Assembly: GCA_964508765.1 (NCBI GenBank)
Contig: CAZDVD010000003.1
Coordinates: 62,001 to 126,000, forward strand
Origin: JABMPR01 sp964508765
GTDB lineage: Bacteria; Fidelibacterota; UBA8477; JABMPR01
Length of the DNA stretch: 64,000 nucleotides
Direction: 5' to 3'
Shown here: positions 51,865-60,364 of the stretch, in pieces
Position numbering within the stretch: position 1 is the stretch's first letter
Layout: the number at the start of each line of letters is the position of its first letter
Made by a program: the position numbers and the translations under genes
The notes under the pieces: model-generated
What the model was told of the DNA's origin: nothing
Seen by the model: only the letters and a program-made list of their open reading frames with translations
Database searches by the model: none

Positions 51865-52826
51865 AGAAAAAACTGACTGATATCCGTTTCACCGGTAAGC
51901 GCCATCAATAAGCGCTCCACACCAATAGCAATGCCTCCTGTTGGAGGCATTTTTCCAACGGCTTCAATAAAATCCATATCAATGGGATGTGGAGAATAAC
52001 CAAGCGCTTCTCGCTCTTGATTCGCATTTTCAAAACGCTTGAGTTGCTCCTTAGAATCTGTTAATTCACTGAATGCATTGCCAATTTCCACTCCTTTGAT
52101 GTAAAGCTCGAAGCGTTCTGCCCAGATATTTTGGGGTTCTTTGAGCTTTGAGAGAGCAGCCATGAAAGCTGGATAATCGAATACAATTTCGGGACGGTTT
52201 TGTCCCAGAAGGGGTTCGATCAATTTTAGCCAGATGCGGAAGAAAATATCTTCGAATGTATCATCTGACGGGATCTGTTCAGATAAGACCTCCGAGGCGG
52301 TCGCACGCCAGAATTCGAGATCCTTTAGACCGGATTCAAGATCGATACCTGCATATGTCTTGAAACAGTCTTTTATCGTCGTTCGCTTCATGGATTTCGT
52401 CCAATACTCTCCCTCAGACAGGGGTAAGGCATTGAAGTGTTTGGCCAGATATTCAAGCAAAACCTCCACATCCTCCATGATCTGGAGATATGAACCAGGA
52501 CGATACCACTCCAGCATGTTGAACTCAGGGTGATGTTGTGGACCCAGCTCTCCCTGATTCCGAAAGACACGTGCAATTTCAAAGACCTTCTCAAACCCCG
52601 CACCCAGAGCCTTCTTGATGGCAAATTCAGGTGAAGTTGGCAGGTGAAGAACCTCTTCAGAACCATCATGTCGTACATATCTGGTGGCAAAACTATGGAG
52701 ATGTACTTCCATCCCAGGAGAATGTACCAATAGGGGTGTCTCTATCTCGAAAAAATCCTGTTCTGTAAAAAATTCACGGATGAGATTTATGAATTTACGC
52801 TTCTGCTGGAGCCTCAGTTGATTCAT
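51834..52826 (-). CDS. epmA: elongation factor P lysine aminoacylase EpmA
   Basis: The 330-residue protein is a class II lysyl-tRNA-synthetase-like catalytic domain without the anticodon-binding domain, as in EpmA/GenX/PoxA: ETPLLVHSPGMEVHLHSF, RVFRNQGELGPQHHPEFNMLEWY and the C-terminal GGIAIGVERLLMALTG. It attaches (R)-beta-lysine to elongation factor P. No epmB or efp lies in the window, so whether the full modification system exists is not seen. Confidence 0.88.
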   Translation of the reverse strand: MNQLRLQQKRKFINLIREFFTEQDFFEIETPLLVHSPGMEVHLHSFATRYVRHDGSEEVLHLPTSPEFAIKKALGAGFEKVFEIARVFRNQGELGPQHHPEFNMLEWYRPGSYLQIMEDVEVLLEYLAKHFNALPLSEGEYWTKSMKRTTIKDCFKTYAGIDLESGLKDLEFWRATASEVLSEQIPSDDTFEDIFFRIWLKLIEPLLGQNRPEIVFDYPAFMAALSKLKEPQNIWAERFELYIKGVEIGNAFSELTDSKEQLKRFENANQEREALGYSPHPIDMDFIEAVGKMPPTGGIAIGVERLLMALTGETDISQFFLYPVTEAKRR

Positions 52827-52931
52827 GCCGACAATATGTCGATACTGAATTCAAATTCAAACACTTCGAGCTAATATGATTGTCATCAGTAATACTTCTT
52901 TATGAATGTCATTCCTGATTTATTTTGAGAA

Positions 52932-54614
52932 ATGAAAAATTCGCAAATAAGTGATAGAATAAAACGTCTCGCAGCTATGATGACACTTCTGGAAGAAAAT
53001 CCTTTCAAGATCAGAAATTTTGAAAATGCAGCGCGCATTGTCCGGGATCATAATGAAGATATGGGTGTGCTCGTCGATGAGGATCGGCTGAAAGATGTTC
53101 CAGGTGTAGGGAAAACGTTAGCCTATGTCATTATGTACTATGCCAAGGCTGGCACCGTTGGTTTGGAACAGGAGCTGAAAGCCCAACTTCCTGAGGGTTT
53201 ACCTGACCTGCTTGATTTGCCCGATCTGGGTATGAAGAAGGTTCAATCACTCTGGCAAGATTATGAAATCACCAACCTGGAAGCACTAAAAAAAGCCTGT
53301 GAAGCAAATACTCTCGCCGACATGAAGGGATTTGGCGCCAAGTTGCAGGTGAAACTCATGAATGCCATCTCATTCCAGGAAAAACACGCCAGAGATTTTT
53401 ATCTGGATACCGCATTGTTTGTTGCTCAGGAATGGATGGACAGATTAAAGCCATTGAAGGGTATCACTCGAATCGAGTTGACTGGCAAACTGAGACGAGG
53501 TGACAAGCTCATCCAGTCCTGTGAATTTCTTATTGAGGCAGATGCATCAGAATTAATTGCTGAATTAAATGATCAATTTGATTGTGGACTATCAGATTCA
53601 GAGCCTCTTATAATCAAGGATAAATCAGGTTTGCCAATTCATTTTTGGGTTTGTAAACCTGAGGCCTTCGCAGCTGAACAACTTATTCGTACAGGGGGTG
53701 AAGTATATTCGGAAAAACTCCTGGATAGATTTGGCGATGACGCCGAATCAGCCATCAAATCTCTTGCTCGAGTTCAGGGCTCTCCCAGTGAAAAGGAGCT
53801 CTGCAAATCCATTGATATCCAGTGGATTGAACCTGAATTGAGAGATGTGTACAATCAATATCCAGAAGACTTTGAACTGATTGCCCAGGAGCATATAAAA
53901 GGTGCTTTTCATGCCCATTCGACCTGGAGTGATGGTCGGAATTCTCTCGAGGAGATGGCACAGGCATCCCGCGATCTGGGATACCAATATCTTGGTATCA
54001 GTGAACATTCACAGGCCGCCTACTATGCCAATGGTTTAAAACCTGACCGAGTCAAAGCTCAATGGGACCGTATCGATGAGCTAAACGATCAATCCAAGGA
54101 TTTTCACATTTTCAAGGGCATTGAAGCTGACATATTAAGTGATGGTAGTTTAGACTATGATGAAGAACTCCTCGCGGGTTTCGATTTTGTAATTGCCTCC
54201 ATTCACAGTCATTTTCATCTGGATCCAGTCAAACAAACTGATCGGATTGTTAGAGCCCTCCAGAGTCCTTTTACCACCATCCTCGGACATCCAACGGGCA
54301 GAATGCTCATGGCTAGACCAGGGTACAATCCTGACCTTACAACGCTTATAGATGTGGCAGCTGAGAATGACAAACTGATTGAGATAAATACCACACCGAA
54401 GCGGCTTGATCTGGATTGGACATATCTAGAATATGCCAAAGGTAAGGGTTTAAAAATTTCCATTGATCCTGATGCTCACAGTATCAGGGGACTTCAGACA
54501 ATCCACCTGGGAGTCCTCTTGGCACGCAAGGGGGGCTTTACATCAAGTGAGGTTTTGAATACACTCGATGTGGTTGAGATGAAAAAATATTTACAGGATC
54601 GGAGAGTTCGATGA
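52932..54614 (+). CDS. polX: PolX-like protein: degenerate polymerase domain with intact PHP domain
   Basis: The 560-residue protein has the PolX layout: N-terminal helix-hairpin-helix regions (VPGVGKTLA at 56-64), palm/fingers domain, linker WIEPELR, and a C-terminal PHP domain. In the palm, the region that holds the first two catalytic Asp (DLDFII in B. subtilis PolX) reads SCEFLI at 196-201, and the third Asp position reads IHFWVC (236-241), so the three metal ligands are missing. The PHP metal ligands look complete: HAHSTWSDG (327-335), ISEHS, GIEADIL, HSH, LGHP and DPDAHS. The likely activity is nuclease only. The ATG of nth overlaps its stop. Confidence 0.82.
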   Translation: MKNSQISDRIKRLAAMMTLLEENPFKIRNFENAARIVRDHNEDMGVLVDEDRLKDVPGVGKTLAYVIMYYAKAGTVGLEQELKAQLPEGLPDLLDLPDLGMKKVQSLWQDYEITNLEALKKACEANTLADMKGFGAKLQVKLMNAISFQEKHARDFYLDTALFVAQEWMDRLKPLKGITRIELTGKLRRGDKLIQSCEFLIEADASELIAELNDQFDCGLSDSEPLIIKDKSGLPIHFWVCKPEAFAAEQLIRTGGEVYSEKLLDRFGDDAESAIKSLARVQGSPSEKELCKSIDIQWIEPELRDVYNQYPEDFELIAQEHIKGAFHAHSTWSDGRNSLEEMAQASRDLGYQYLGISEHSQAAYYANGLKPDRVKAQWDRIDELNDQSKDFHIFKGIEADILSDGSLDYDEELLAGFDFVIASIHSHFHLDPVKQTDRIVRALQSPFTTILGHPTGRMLMARPGYNPDLTTLIDVAAENDKLIEINTTPKRLDLDWTYLEYAKGKGLKISIDPDAHSIRGLQTIHLGVLLARKGGFTSSEVLNTLDVVEMKKYLQDRRVR

Positions 54615-55279
54615 GAGAATTGCTGAAGAACAAGCGAGCAAGGATGCAGAAGATTATCGACATCCTCTACGAAACATATCCCAACTCAAAATGTAGCCTG
54701 GAACATCGATCGCCCTTTCAGCTACTCATTTCTACCATGCTTTCTGCCCAATGTACCGATGAACGGGTGAACATGGTCACACCCAAATTATTCGAACACT
54801 ATCCTACAGCCGAGAGCATGGCCAGCGCACCAGTTGATCATCTCGCAGAATTGGTCCGATCCACAGGGTTTTTTAATAGCAAATCAAGAAACATGAGTGC
54901 TTGTGCACAAACCCTCATGCAAGAGCATGAAGGGGAAGTTCCAGCAGATTTAGATGCCCTCGTGAAGCTCCCGGGAGTCGGTCGCAAGACAGCCAATGTG
55001 GTCCTGGGAACAGCCTTTCACATACCCGGCCTGGTGGTTGATACCCATGTCATTCGGATATCCAACCTTTTGAGAATGACCAACCAGAAGGATGCAGTTA
55101 AAATTGAAATGGAACTCCAGAAAATCATTGAGAAGGAACATTGGGTCATGTTTACCCACCTCATTATTGATCATGGCAGAGCAGTCTGTATTGCACGCCG
55201 ACCCCAATGTCACATCTGTGTTTTGGCTGAATTTTGTCCCAGTGTCCTACCTGAGGAAGCCATAAACAAAAAGAATTAG
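54611..55279 (+). CDS. nth: endonuclease III
   Basis: The 222-residue DNA glycosylase/AP lyase has the helix-hairpin-helix LPGVGRKTANVVLG with catalytic Lys126, Asp144 in VDTHV, and the [4Fe-4S] cluster CX6CX2CX5C (Cys193, 200, 203, 209). It excises oxidised pyrimidines in base-excision repair. It overlaps polX by four bases, so a repair operon of PolX-like nuclease and Nth is likely, possibly with the acylphosphatase that follows two bases later. Confidence 0.94.
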   Translation: MRELLKNKRARMQKIIDILYETYPNSKCSLEHRSPFQLLISTMLSAQCTDERVNMVTPKLFEHYPTAESMASAPVDHLAELVRSTGFFNSKSRNMSACAQTLMQEHEGEVPADLDALVKLPGVGRKTANVVLGTAFHIPGLVVDTHVIRISNLLRMTNQKDAVKIEMELQKIIEKEHWVMFTHLIIDHGRAVCIARRPQCHICVLAEFCPSVLPEEAINKKN

Positions 55280-55281
55280 TC

Positions 55282-55557
55282 ATGGATACATCAACTGCAT
55301 TTAGAATATCGGGAAAAGTCCAAGGGGTTGGTTTTAGATATTTTGTTCAAACCACGGCTCGGCAATTAGGACTCTCAGGCTGGGTTAAGAATTATTCTGA
55401 TGGCTCAGTTATTGGGGTGGCTGAAGGCGAACACGGCTTGATTGTGGCTTTTCTCAAAGAGTTGAAAGTTGGCAATAGGTGGTCCCGGGTTGAGGAGATT
55501 GAGAATCAGCCTCAGGGCTATAGTGGAGAGTTCAAAAGTTTTGAAATTCGGTATTAG
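55282..55557 (+). CDS. acyP: acylphosphatase
   Basis: The 91-residue protein has the family motif GKVQGVGFRYFVQTTARQLGL, with the catalytic Arg, and the downstream GWVKNYSDGSV with the catalytic Asn. It hydrolyses acyl phosphates such as carbamoyl and 1,3-bisphosphoglycerate. It starts two bases after the nth stop and may share its transcript. Confidence 0.9.
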   Translation: MDTSTAFRISGKVQGVGFRYFVQTTARQLGLSGWVKNYSDGSVIGVAEGEHGLIVAFLKELKVGNRWSRVEEIENQPQGYSGEFKSFEIRY

Positions 55558-55610
55558 GAAACTGAGGGGGCTTTAATTATTTATGATGAAGAATTGGAAG
55601 AGGTTATGGT

Positions 55611-55967
55611 ATGAAGCCAATATTTTATGATAAAAAAACATGTGGGACCTGTAAAAAGGCACAGATGTACCTGAATGAAAGTAAGGTTGCATTTGAAAAG
55701 GTGGATATCATAAACAGCCCTCCCAGTCGCGAGCTTCTGGAAAAATTCATCGATGCAAACGATGTTAAACCCTACTTAAATTCACGGTCAACCATTTATC
55801 GTGAATTGAAACTGGGACAGAATCTTCCAGATAAAACCAAAGCGATTAAGCTGATGCTTCAAGATCCCAATCTCATCAAAAGACCTTTTATTGTGAGGGG
55901 AGATGTTGGTTCGTTTGGATTTACTTCAAATGAGTTTGATGCAAAGTGGGGCACTTCGAATAAGTAA
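55611..55967 (+). CDS. ArsC/Spx-like protein
   Basis: The 118-residue product has a thioredoxin-like fold with an N-terminal CGTCKKA, and the C-terminal segment IKRPFIVRGDVGSFGF of the ArsC/Spx/YffB family. True arsenate reductases need a downstream Arg triad that is not clearly conserved here. It could be a Spx-like or glutaredoxin-like protein. It lies far from the ACR3 gene and I do not assign it to arsenic resistance. Confidence 0.7.
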   Translation: MKPIFYDKKTCGTCKKAQMYLNESKVAFEKVDIINSPPSRELLEKFIDANDVKPYLNSRSTIYRELKLGQNLPDKTKAIKLMLQDPNLIKRPFIVRGDVGSFGFTSNEFDAKWGTSNK

Positions 55968-55993
55968 ATTTTGAACTAAGAAAAGGATAAATA

Positions 55994-56224
55994 ATGGAAA
56001 AGATTATTGGTGAAGTAGAGAGAAGTGAAACGGAAAAGATTATCATTCAGGTCAAAGAATTCAAGGGTCGCACCTATGTAGATTTCAGAATTCATTATCT
56101 GGCTGACGAAGATGAATGGCGTCCAACCCAGAAGGGTATCACAGTAGCTCCTGCTTTGTGGGAAGACTTCAAAAAACACGTCGAAGAAGCTAACAAATTC
56201 CTCGGCGAAGAAGGTTTGATCTAA
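55994..56224 (+). CDS. PC4/YdbC-like single-stranded nucleic acid binding protein
   Basis: The 76-residue protein shows the PC4 pattern of beta strands and one helix: EKIIIQVKEFKGRTYVDFRIHYL, EDEWRPTQKGITVAPALWEDFKKHV. Bacterial relatives such as YdbC bind single-stranded DNA and may assist transcription or repair. It lies 26 bases after the Spx-like gene and overlaps the convergent fetB-like gene by four bases. Confidence 0.8.
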   Translation: MEKIIGEVERSETEKIIIQVKEFKGRTYVDFRIHYLADEDEWRPTQKGITVAPALWEDFKKHVEEANKFLGEEGLI

Positions 56225-57021
56225 CTCTTCTCCCTCAGCAGCTCACGCTTGAGCTGTAATCTTGGTGTAAAAAATTGACGGTATACGATGGCCAGCATAA
56301 TCATGTTGGCCATAGTTGCTGTTGTAAACCACATGTACATTATCATGATCTGATATCGCACCGCAATAATCGGATCAATTCCGGCTAGAATCTGACCGGT
56401 CATCACACCAGGGAGCTGTACCAATCCCACCGTCATCATGGCATTGATGTTAGGGATTAGTGCAGCGTGTATGGAAGCCTTCATGGCATCATAGACAGCC
56501 AGTTTTGGCGTGGCACCAAGCGCCAGGAGGGTTTCAATTTCCTTCTCACGATGTTTTAGCTCACCTACAAATCGATTGGCCGTCAATGCGGTTGAATTGA
56601 GGCCATTGCCAATGATCATTCCTCCAATGGGAATAGCCGCGTAGGGAGAGTACCAGGGCTTCACGTCTAGAATAAAGAGCAGAATGGTCCCCAGGATGAG
56701 GATAGCAGCACTCAGCAAGGCTACGAACATGGCAAGGAAGAAATGCGGGATTTCATTCTTCTGTCGTCGCGTCCCCTCATAACTGGCAATCACGATCATG
56801 ATCAAGAGCAGCATGAGCATAAACGCCCAATGTTGCTGATCAAAAAAATAGGTTAACACATAACCCATGAGGGTCAATTGAACAAAGGTTCGTAGCGTTC
56901 CAATGAGGAGTGTGTTCTCCAGACCCAGTTTCCATTTCTTGATTAAAAATAGCGAAAACGCAATAAACAGGAGTGATACCAGTAGATCGTTCCAACTTAG
57001 GACGTAAAAATCAGGTCGCAT
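56221..57021 (-). CDS. FetB-like iron/metal ABC exporter permease
   Basis: The protein, about 266 residues, has seven or so membrane segments with the FetB signatures GLENTLLIGTLRTFVQL, PIGGMIIGNGLNSTALTANR, LALGATPKLA and LPGVMTGQILAGIDPIIAVRYQ. The ATG at 57021 is preferred to 57033 because of a GAGGT site. FetAB exports iron and protects from oxidative stress in E. coli. It overlaps the ATPase gene by 11 bases. Confidence 0.88.
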   Translation of the reverse strand: MRPDFYVLSWNDLLVSLLFIAFSLFLIKKWKLGLENTLLIGTLRTFVQLTLMGYVLTYFFDQQHWAFMLMLLLIMIVIASYEGTRRQKNEIPHFFLAMFVALLSAAILILGTILLFILDVKPWYSPYAAIPIGGMIIGNGLNSTALTANRFVGELKHREKEIETLLALGATPKLAVYDAMKASIHAALIPNINAMMTVGLVQLPGVMTGQILAGIDPIIAVRYQIMIMYMWFTTATMANMIMLAIVYRQFFTPRLQLKRELLREKS

Positions 57022-57748
57022 CGTTGACCTCATTCTTTAACAAGCCGGCTTCTTCGAAGGCGCGGGATTTATCTAGAGTCTTAAAGTTACCATCACCAAT
57101 AATTTTCCCATGAGATAAAATAATAACCCGCTTGGCATAGCGACGCATGAGCATGTGATCATGAGAGACAGCGATGACCGTTAATTCCAATTCTTTTCTG
57201 AGTATTTCGATCTGATCCATGATTTCGCGAGCAAGTTTTGAATCCAGATTAGAGGTAGGTTCATCAAGCAGGAGTACCTGAGGATGATTCAGTAGGGTTC
57301 GCGCCAGAGCAAGTCTCTGTTGCTCTCCTCCTGATAGATCCCGAGCATGCTGGGTCAATTTGATGTCGACCAGACCCACCTGATCCAGAGCGGCTATAAT
57401 TTCATGATCTAAAGTTTGTGAAATTTTTGAATCCCAGCGGCCTGCTATCAATAGATTTTCCCTGACAGTGCCCTCAAAGACAATGGGATTTTGGAAAAGG
57501 ACACCTACGTTTTTTCGCAGTGCTTGTATATCTGAATCAATATCCAAACCCCGAAAGGTGATGTCACCCTGGCTTGGGCTGGTCAGGGCATTGAACATCC
57601 GCAATAGGGAGCTTTTTCCAGCCCCCGAAGCACCAATGACAGCTACAAACTCACCTTTGGAAATTTCAAAATTAAGCTCCTGCAGGATGTGCAAATCAGC
57701 AACCCTAAGATGCACATCTTTAAACTGAAATATCACATCATTTTCCAT
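57011..57748 (-). CDS. FetA-like ABC transporter ATPase
   Basis: The 245-residue ATPase has Walker A GASGAGKSS, Q-loop LFQNP, signature LSGGEQQRLALAR, Walker B VLLLDEPTS and an H-loop VSHDH. Paired with the overlapping FetB-like permease, it forms an iron exporter. Substrate is inferred from the permease family. Confidence 0.88.
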   Translation of the reverse strand: MENDVIFQFKDVHLRVADLHILQELNFEISKGEFVAVIGASGAGKSSLLRMFNALTSPSQGDITFRGLDIDSDIQALRKNVGVLFQNPIVFEGTVRENLLIAGRWDSKISQTLDHEIIAALDQVGLVDIKLTQHARDLSGGEQQRLALARTLLNHPQVLLLDEPTSNLDSKLAREIMDQIEILRKELELTVIAVSHDHMLMRRYAKRVIILSHGKIIGDGNFKTLDKSRAFEEAGLLKNEVNDAT

Positions 57749-57868
57749 GGGCTAATTATATGCGATACTGATGCAGAAAGAAGTGATATATGACATCCCT
57801 GCGTTTGTGTTTTTTGTTTGCCTGATTTTTACAGGGTTTACCTTTGCGGCTGAAATTGGAGAACCTTC

Positions 57869-59044
57869 ATGGCTTTAAAAATAGTTGGACCAGATTTTTT
57901 CGATTTATCAGCACTTCTCTCTGAAGAGGAGATAGCTGTTCAAAATATGACCCATGAATGGGTACAAAATCGTTTTCGTCCCCTCATCGCAACACACTAC
58001 AGGGAGGGCAGCTTTCCTTTTGAATTACAGGCGGAAATGGGTGAAATGGGTTTCTTTGGTTCTACCCTTCCTGAAAAATATGGTACTGCTGGGATTAATG
58101 GGGTGGCTTACGGCTTGATGATGCAGGAACTGGAGCGCGGAGATTCAGGTCTACGCAGTTTTGCATCGGTTCAAGGATCACTGGTGATGTGGCCCATCTG
58201 GAAATATGGTTCAGAGGAACAAAAGGATAAATGGCTCCCACTGCTTGCTTCAGGCGAGAGCGTTGGTTGTTTTGGACTTACAGAACCAGACTATGGTTCA
58301 AACCCTGGTGGAATGATCACTGGAGTGAAGCAAGATGGTGACCACTTCGTTCTCAATGGCACCAAGATGTGGATTACCAACTCACCCGTAGCTGATGTAG
58401 CTGTAATCTGGGCTAAAGATGAAGCAGGTGAAGTCAAAGGATTCCTTGTTGAGCGGGGTATCCCTGGATTTGAGACCCCTGAAATAAAAGGCAAATTATC
58501 ACTAAGAGCATCTGTGACAGGTGAAATTGTTCTGAACAATTGCAGAATTCCATTGGAAAACAAACTCCCTGAGGCTAATGGTCTCAAAGCACCTCTCAGT
58601 TGTCTGACTCAAGCCCGCTATGGTATCAACTGGGGTGTTATGGGCGCGGCCATAGCTTGTTATGAAGAAGCTGTGAATTACGCCAAAACCCGCATCCAAT
58701 TTGACAAACCCATCGCTGCGTTTCAATTGACCCAGCAAAAGCTGGCCGAAATGCTGAACGAAATCACAAAAGCTCAATTTTTAACCCTGCAGCTCGGTCG
58801 GCTCAAAGACAGAGAGACACTGAATCATAAGCAGGTCAGTCTGGTTAAAATGAACAATGTTCGTATGGCCATCGAGATTGCACGTTCTGCTCGTAGCATC
58901 CTGGGTGCTAGTGGGATTACAGATGAGTACGTTTCCATGCGGCATGCTGCCAACCTGGAATCAGTACTCACTTATGAGGGAACTCATGAGATGCACACAC
59001 TGGTTGTTGGAGAAAGCATCACCGGCATACCTGCCTATCGTTGA
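57869..59044 (+). CDS. acyl-CoA dehydrogenase, glutaryl-CoA-dehydrogenase-like
   Basis: The 391-residue protein resembles GcdH: RSFASVQGSLVMWPIWKYGSEEQK (with an Arg near the position of the carboxylate-binding Arg), FGLTEPDYGSNPGGM, MWITNSPVADV and the catalytic Glu in YEGTHEMHTLVVG. GcdH oxidises and decarboxylates glutaryl-CoA in lysine degradation; other substrates are possible. An AACCTTC precedes the ATG without a strong ribosome-binding site. Its electrons would go to the ETF encoded at 20165. Confidence 0.88.
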   Translation: MALKIVGPDFFDLSALLSEEEIAVQNMTHEWVQNRFRPLIATHYREGSFPFELQAEMGEMGFFGSTLPEKYGTAGINGVAYGLMMQELERGDSGLRSFASVQGSLVMWPIWKYGSEEQKDKWLPLLASGESVGCFGLTEPDYGSNPGGMITGVKQDGDHFVLNGTKMWITNSPVADVAVIWAKDEAGEVKGFLVERGIPGFETPEIKGKLSLRASVTGEIVLNNCRIPLENKLPEANGLKAPLSCLTQARYGINWGVMGAAIACYEEAVNYAKTRIQFDKPIAAFQLTQQKLAEMLNEITKAQFLTLQLGRLKDRETLNHKQVSLVKMNNVRMAIEIARSARSILGASGITDEYVSMRHAANLESVLTYEGTHEMHTLVVGESITGIPAYR

Positions 59045-59108
59045 AACATTGTCTCTACTGAGTCGTTTAAATCGTACTAATGTTGAATTTTAAGAAGAAA
59101 GAAAATCT

Positions 59109-60125
59109 ATGTCTACAATCCTGGTAACTGGTGGAGCTGGATATATCGGTAGCCACACTGTCTTGGAATTGCTTTCAAAAGGGGATGAGGTTATCGTCAT
59201 TGACAATCTCTCCAATAGCAGTCGTGAATCCCTCAGGCGCGTTGAAGAACTCACAGGTAAGCAGCCTGTTTTCTATGAGATCGATTTATTGGATCAGGAA
59301 GCTCTGTCAACCCCGTTCCTGAATCATCACATAGATGCCGTCATTCACTTCGCTGGTTTAAAGGCGGTTGGAGAATCCGTTGAAATCCCCCTCAAATATT
59401 ATCAGAACAACCTCACGGGAACCTTGAATCTTTTGGAAGAGATGAGAGTCAATGATGTGAAACGTCTCGTGTTTTCATCTTCGGCTACCGTATATGGTGA
59501 TCCCCGTTCTGTCCCGATTACTGAAGATTTTCCTGTTTCAGCCACCAACCCATACGGGCGCTCAAAACTAATCATTGAAGAAATGTTGGGTGATCTATAT
59601 GTTTCTGACCCTGGTTGGGACATCGCACTTTTGAGATATTTTAATCCGGTAGGCGCACACATCAGTGGAAGAATTGGTGAGGATCCCAATGGTATACCCA
59701 ATAATCTTATGCCCCATATCTCCCAGGTTGCAGTGGGCAAATTGGAGAAATTGTCTGTATATGGCGATGACTATGAGACTCGGGATGGCACTGGTGTCCG
59801 AGACTATATCCATGTTGTTGATCTAGCCCAGGGGCATCTGAAAGCACTTGATCATTTGAAGACAAAGCCCGGCTTGGTGACCGTAAATCTTGGGACTGGT
59901 CAAGGGTATAGTGTTTTAGAGATGGTTAAAGCATTTGAATCAGCCTCAGGAAAAGCAGTGGCCTACCAGATCGTAGAGCGTCGCACCGGTGACATTGCTG
60001 AATGTTATGCAGACACCCAAAAAGCTCTGAATGTCCTGAATTGGAAAGCCTCAAAAGGTCTTAAAGAGATGTGCGATGATGCCTGGCGCTGGCAATCCAA
60101 CAATCCCCTTGGATATGGCAAATAA
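59109..60125 (+). CDS. galE: UDP-glucose 4-epimerase
   Basis: The 338-residue enzyme has the N-terminal Rossmann motif GGAGYIGSHT, the YNLG-type FAGLKAVGES, catalytic SSSATVYG and YXXXK (YGRSK), and FNPVGAH. It interconverts UDP-glucose and UDP-galactose for surface polysaccharides and galactose metabolism. An AAGAAAGAAA precedes the ATG, 64 bases after the acyl-CoA dehydrogenase. Confidence 0.94.
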   Translation: MSTILVTGGAGYIGSHTVLELLSKGDEVIVIDNLSNSSRESLRRVEELTGKQPVFYEIDLLDQEALSTPFLNHHIDAVIHFAGLKAVGESVEIPLKYYQNNLTGTLNLLEEMRVNDVKRLVFSSSATVYGDPRSVPITEDFPVSATNPYGRSKLIIEEMLGDLYVSDPGWDIALLRYFNPVGAHISGRIGEDPNGIPNNLMPHISQVAVGKLEKLSVYGDDYETRDGTGVRDYIHVVDLAQGHLKALDHLKTKPGLVTVNLGTGQGYSVLEMVKAFESASGKAVAYQIVERRTGDIAECYADTQKALNVLNWKASKGLKEMCDDAWRWQSNNPLGYGK

Positions 60126-60235
60126 TTCAGTCGCTCCTCTGAATCCCCTCGCCTAAGAAACTCAGGGATGTAAAAATGCTAGTTGAGTAAATTTATTTTC
60201 AAATCTTTTCAGCTATCATTTCACCAATCAAAATC

Positions 60236-60250
60236 ATAGACGTAGTCTAT
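60236..60250. promoter_or_regulatory. palindrome upstream of topA
   Basis: ATAGAC and GTCTAT form perfect six-base arms around GTA, about 115 bases before the topA start. No factor can be named; it may be chance. Confidence 0.25.
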
Positions 60251-60364
60251 AGGGTAAAATGTCCCTGAAATAAATGCCTTAATGTGCTTATACGAGGTGT
60301 TGCATTTAGGTGGGTGGCTGAATATTATTCACGACTTGAAATTAAGGAACACTAAAGGAACAGC

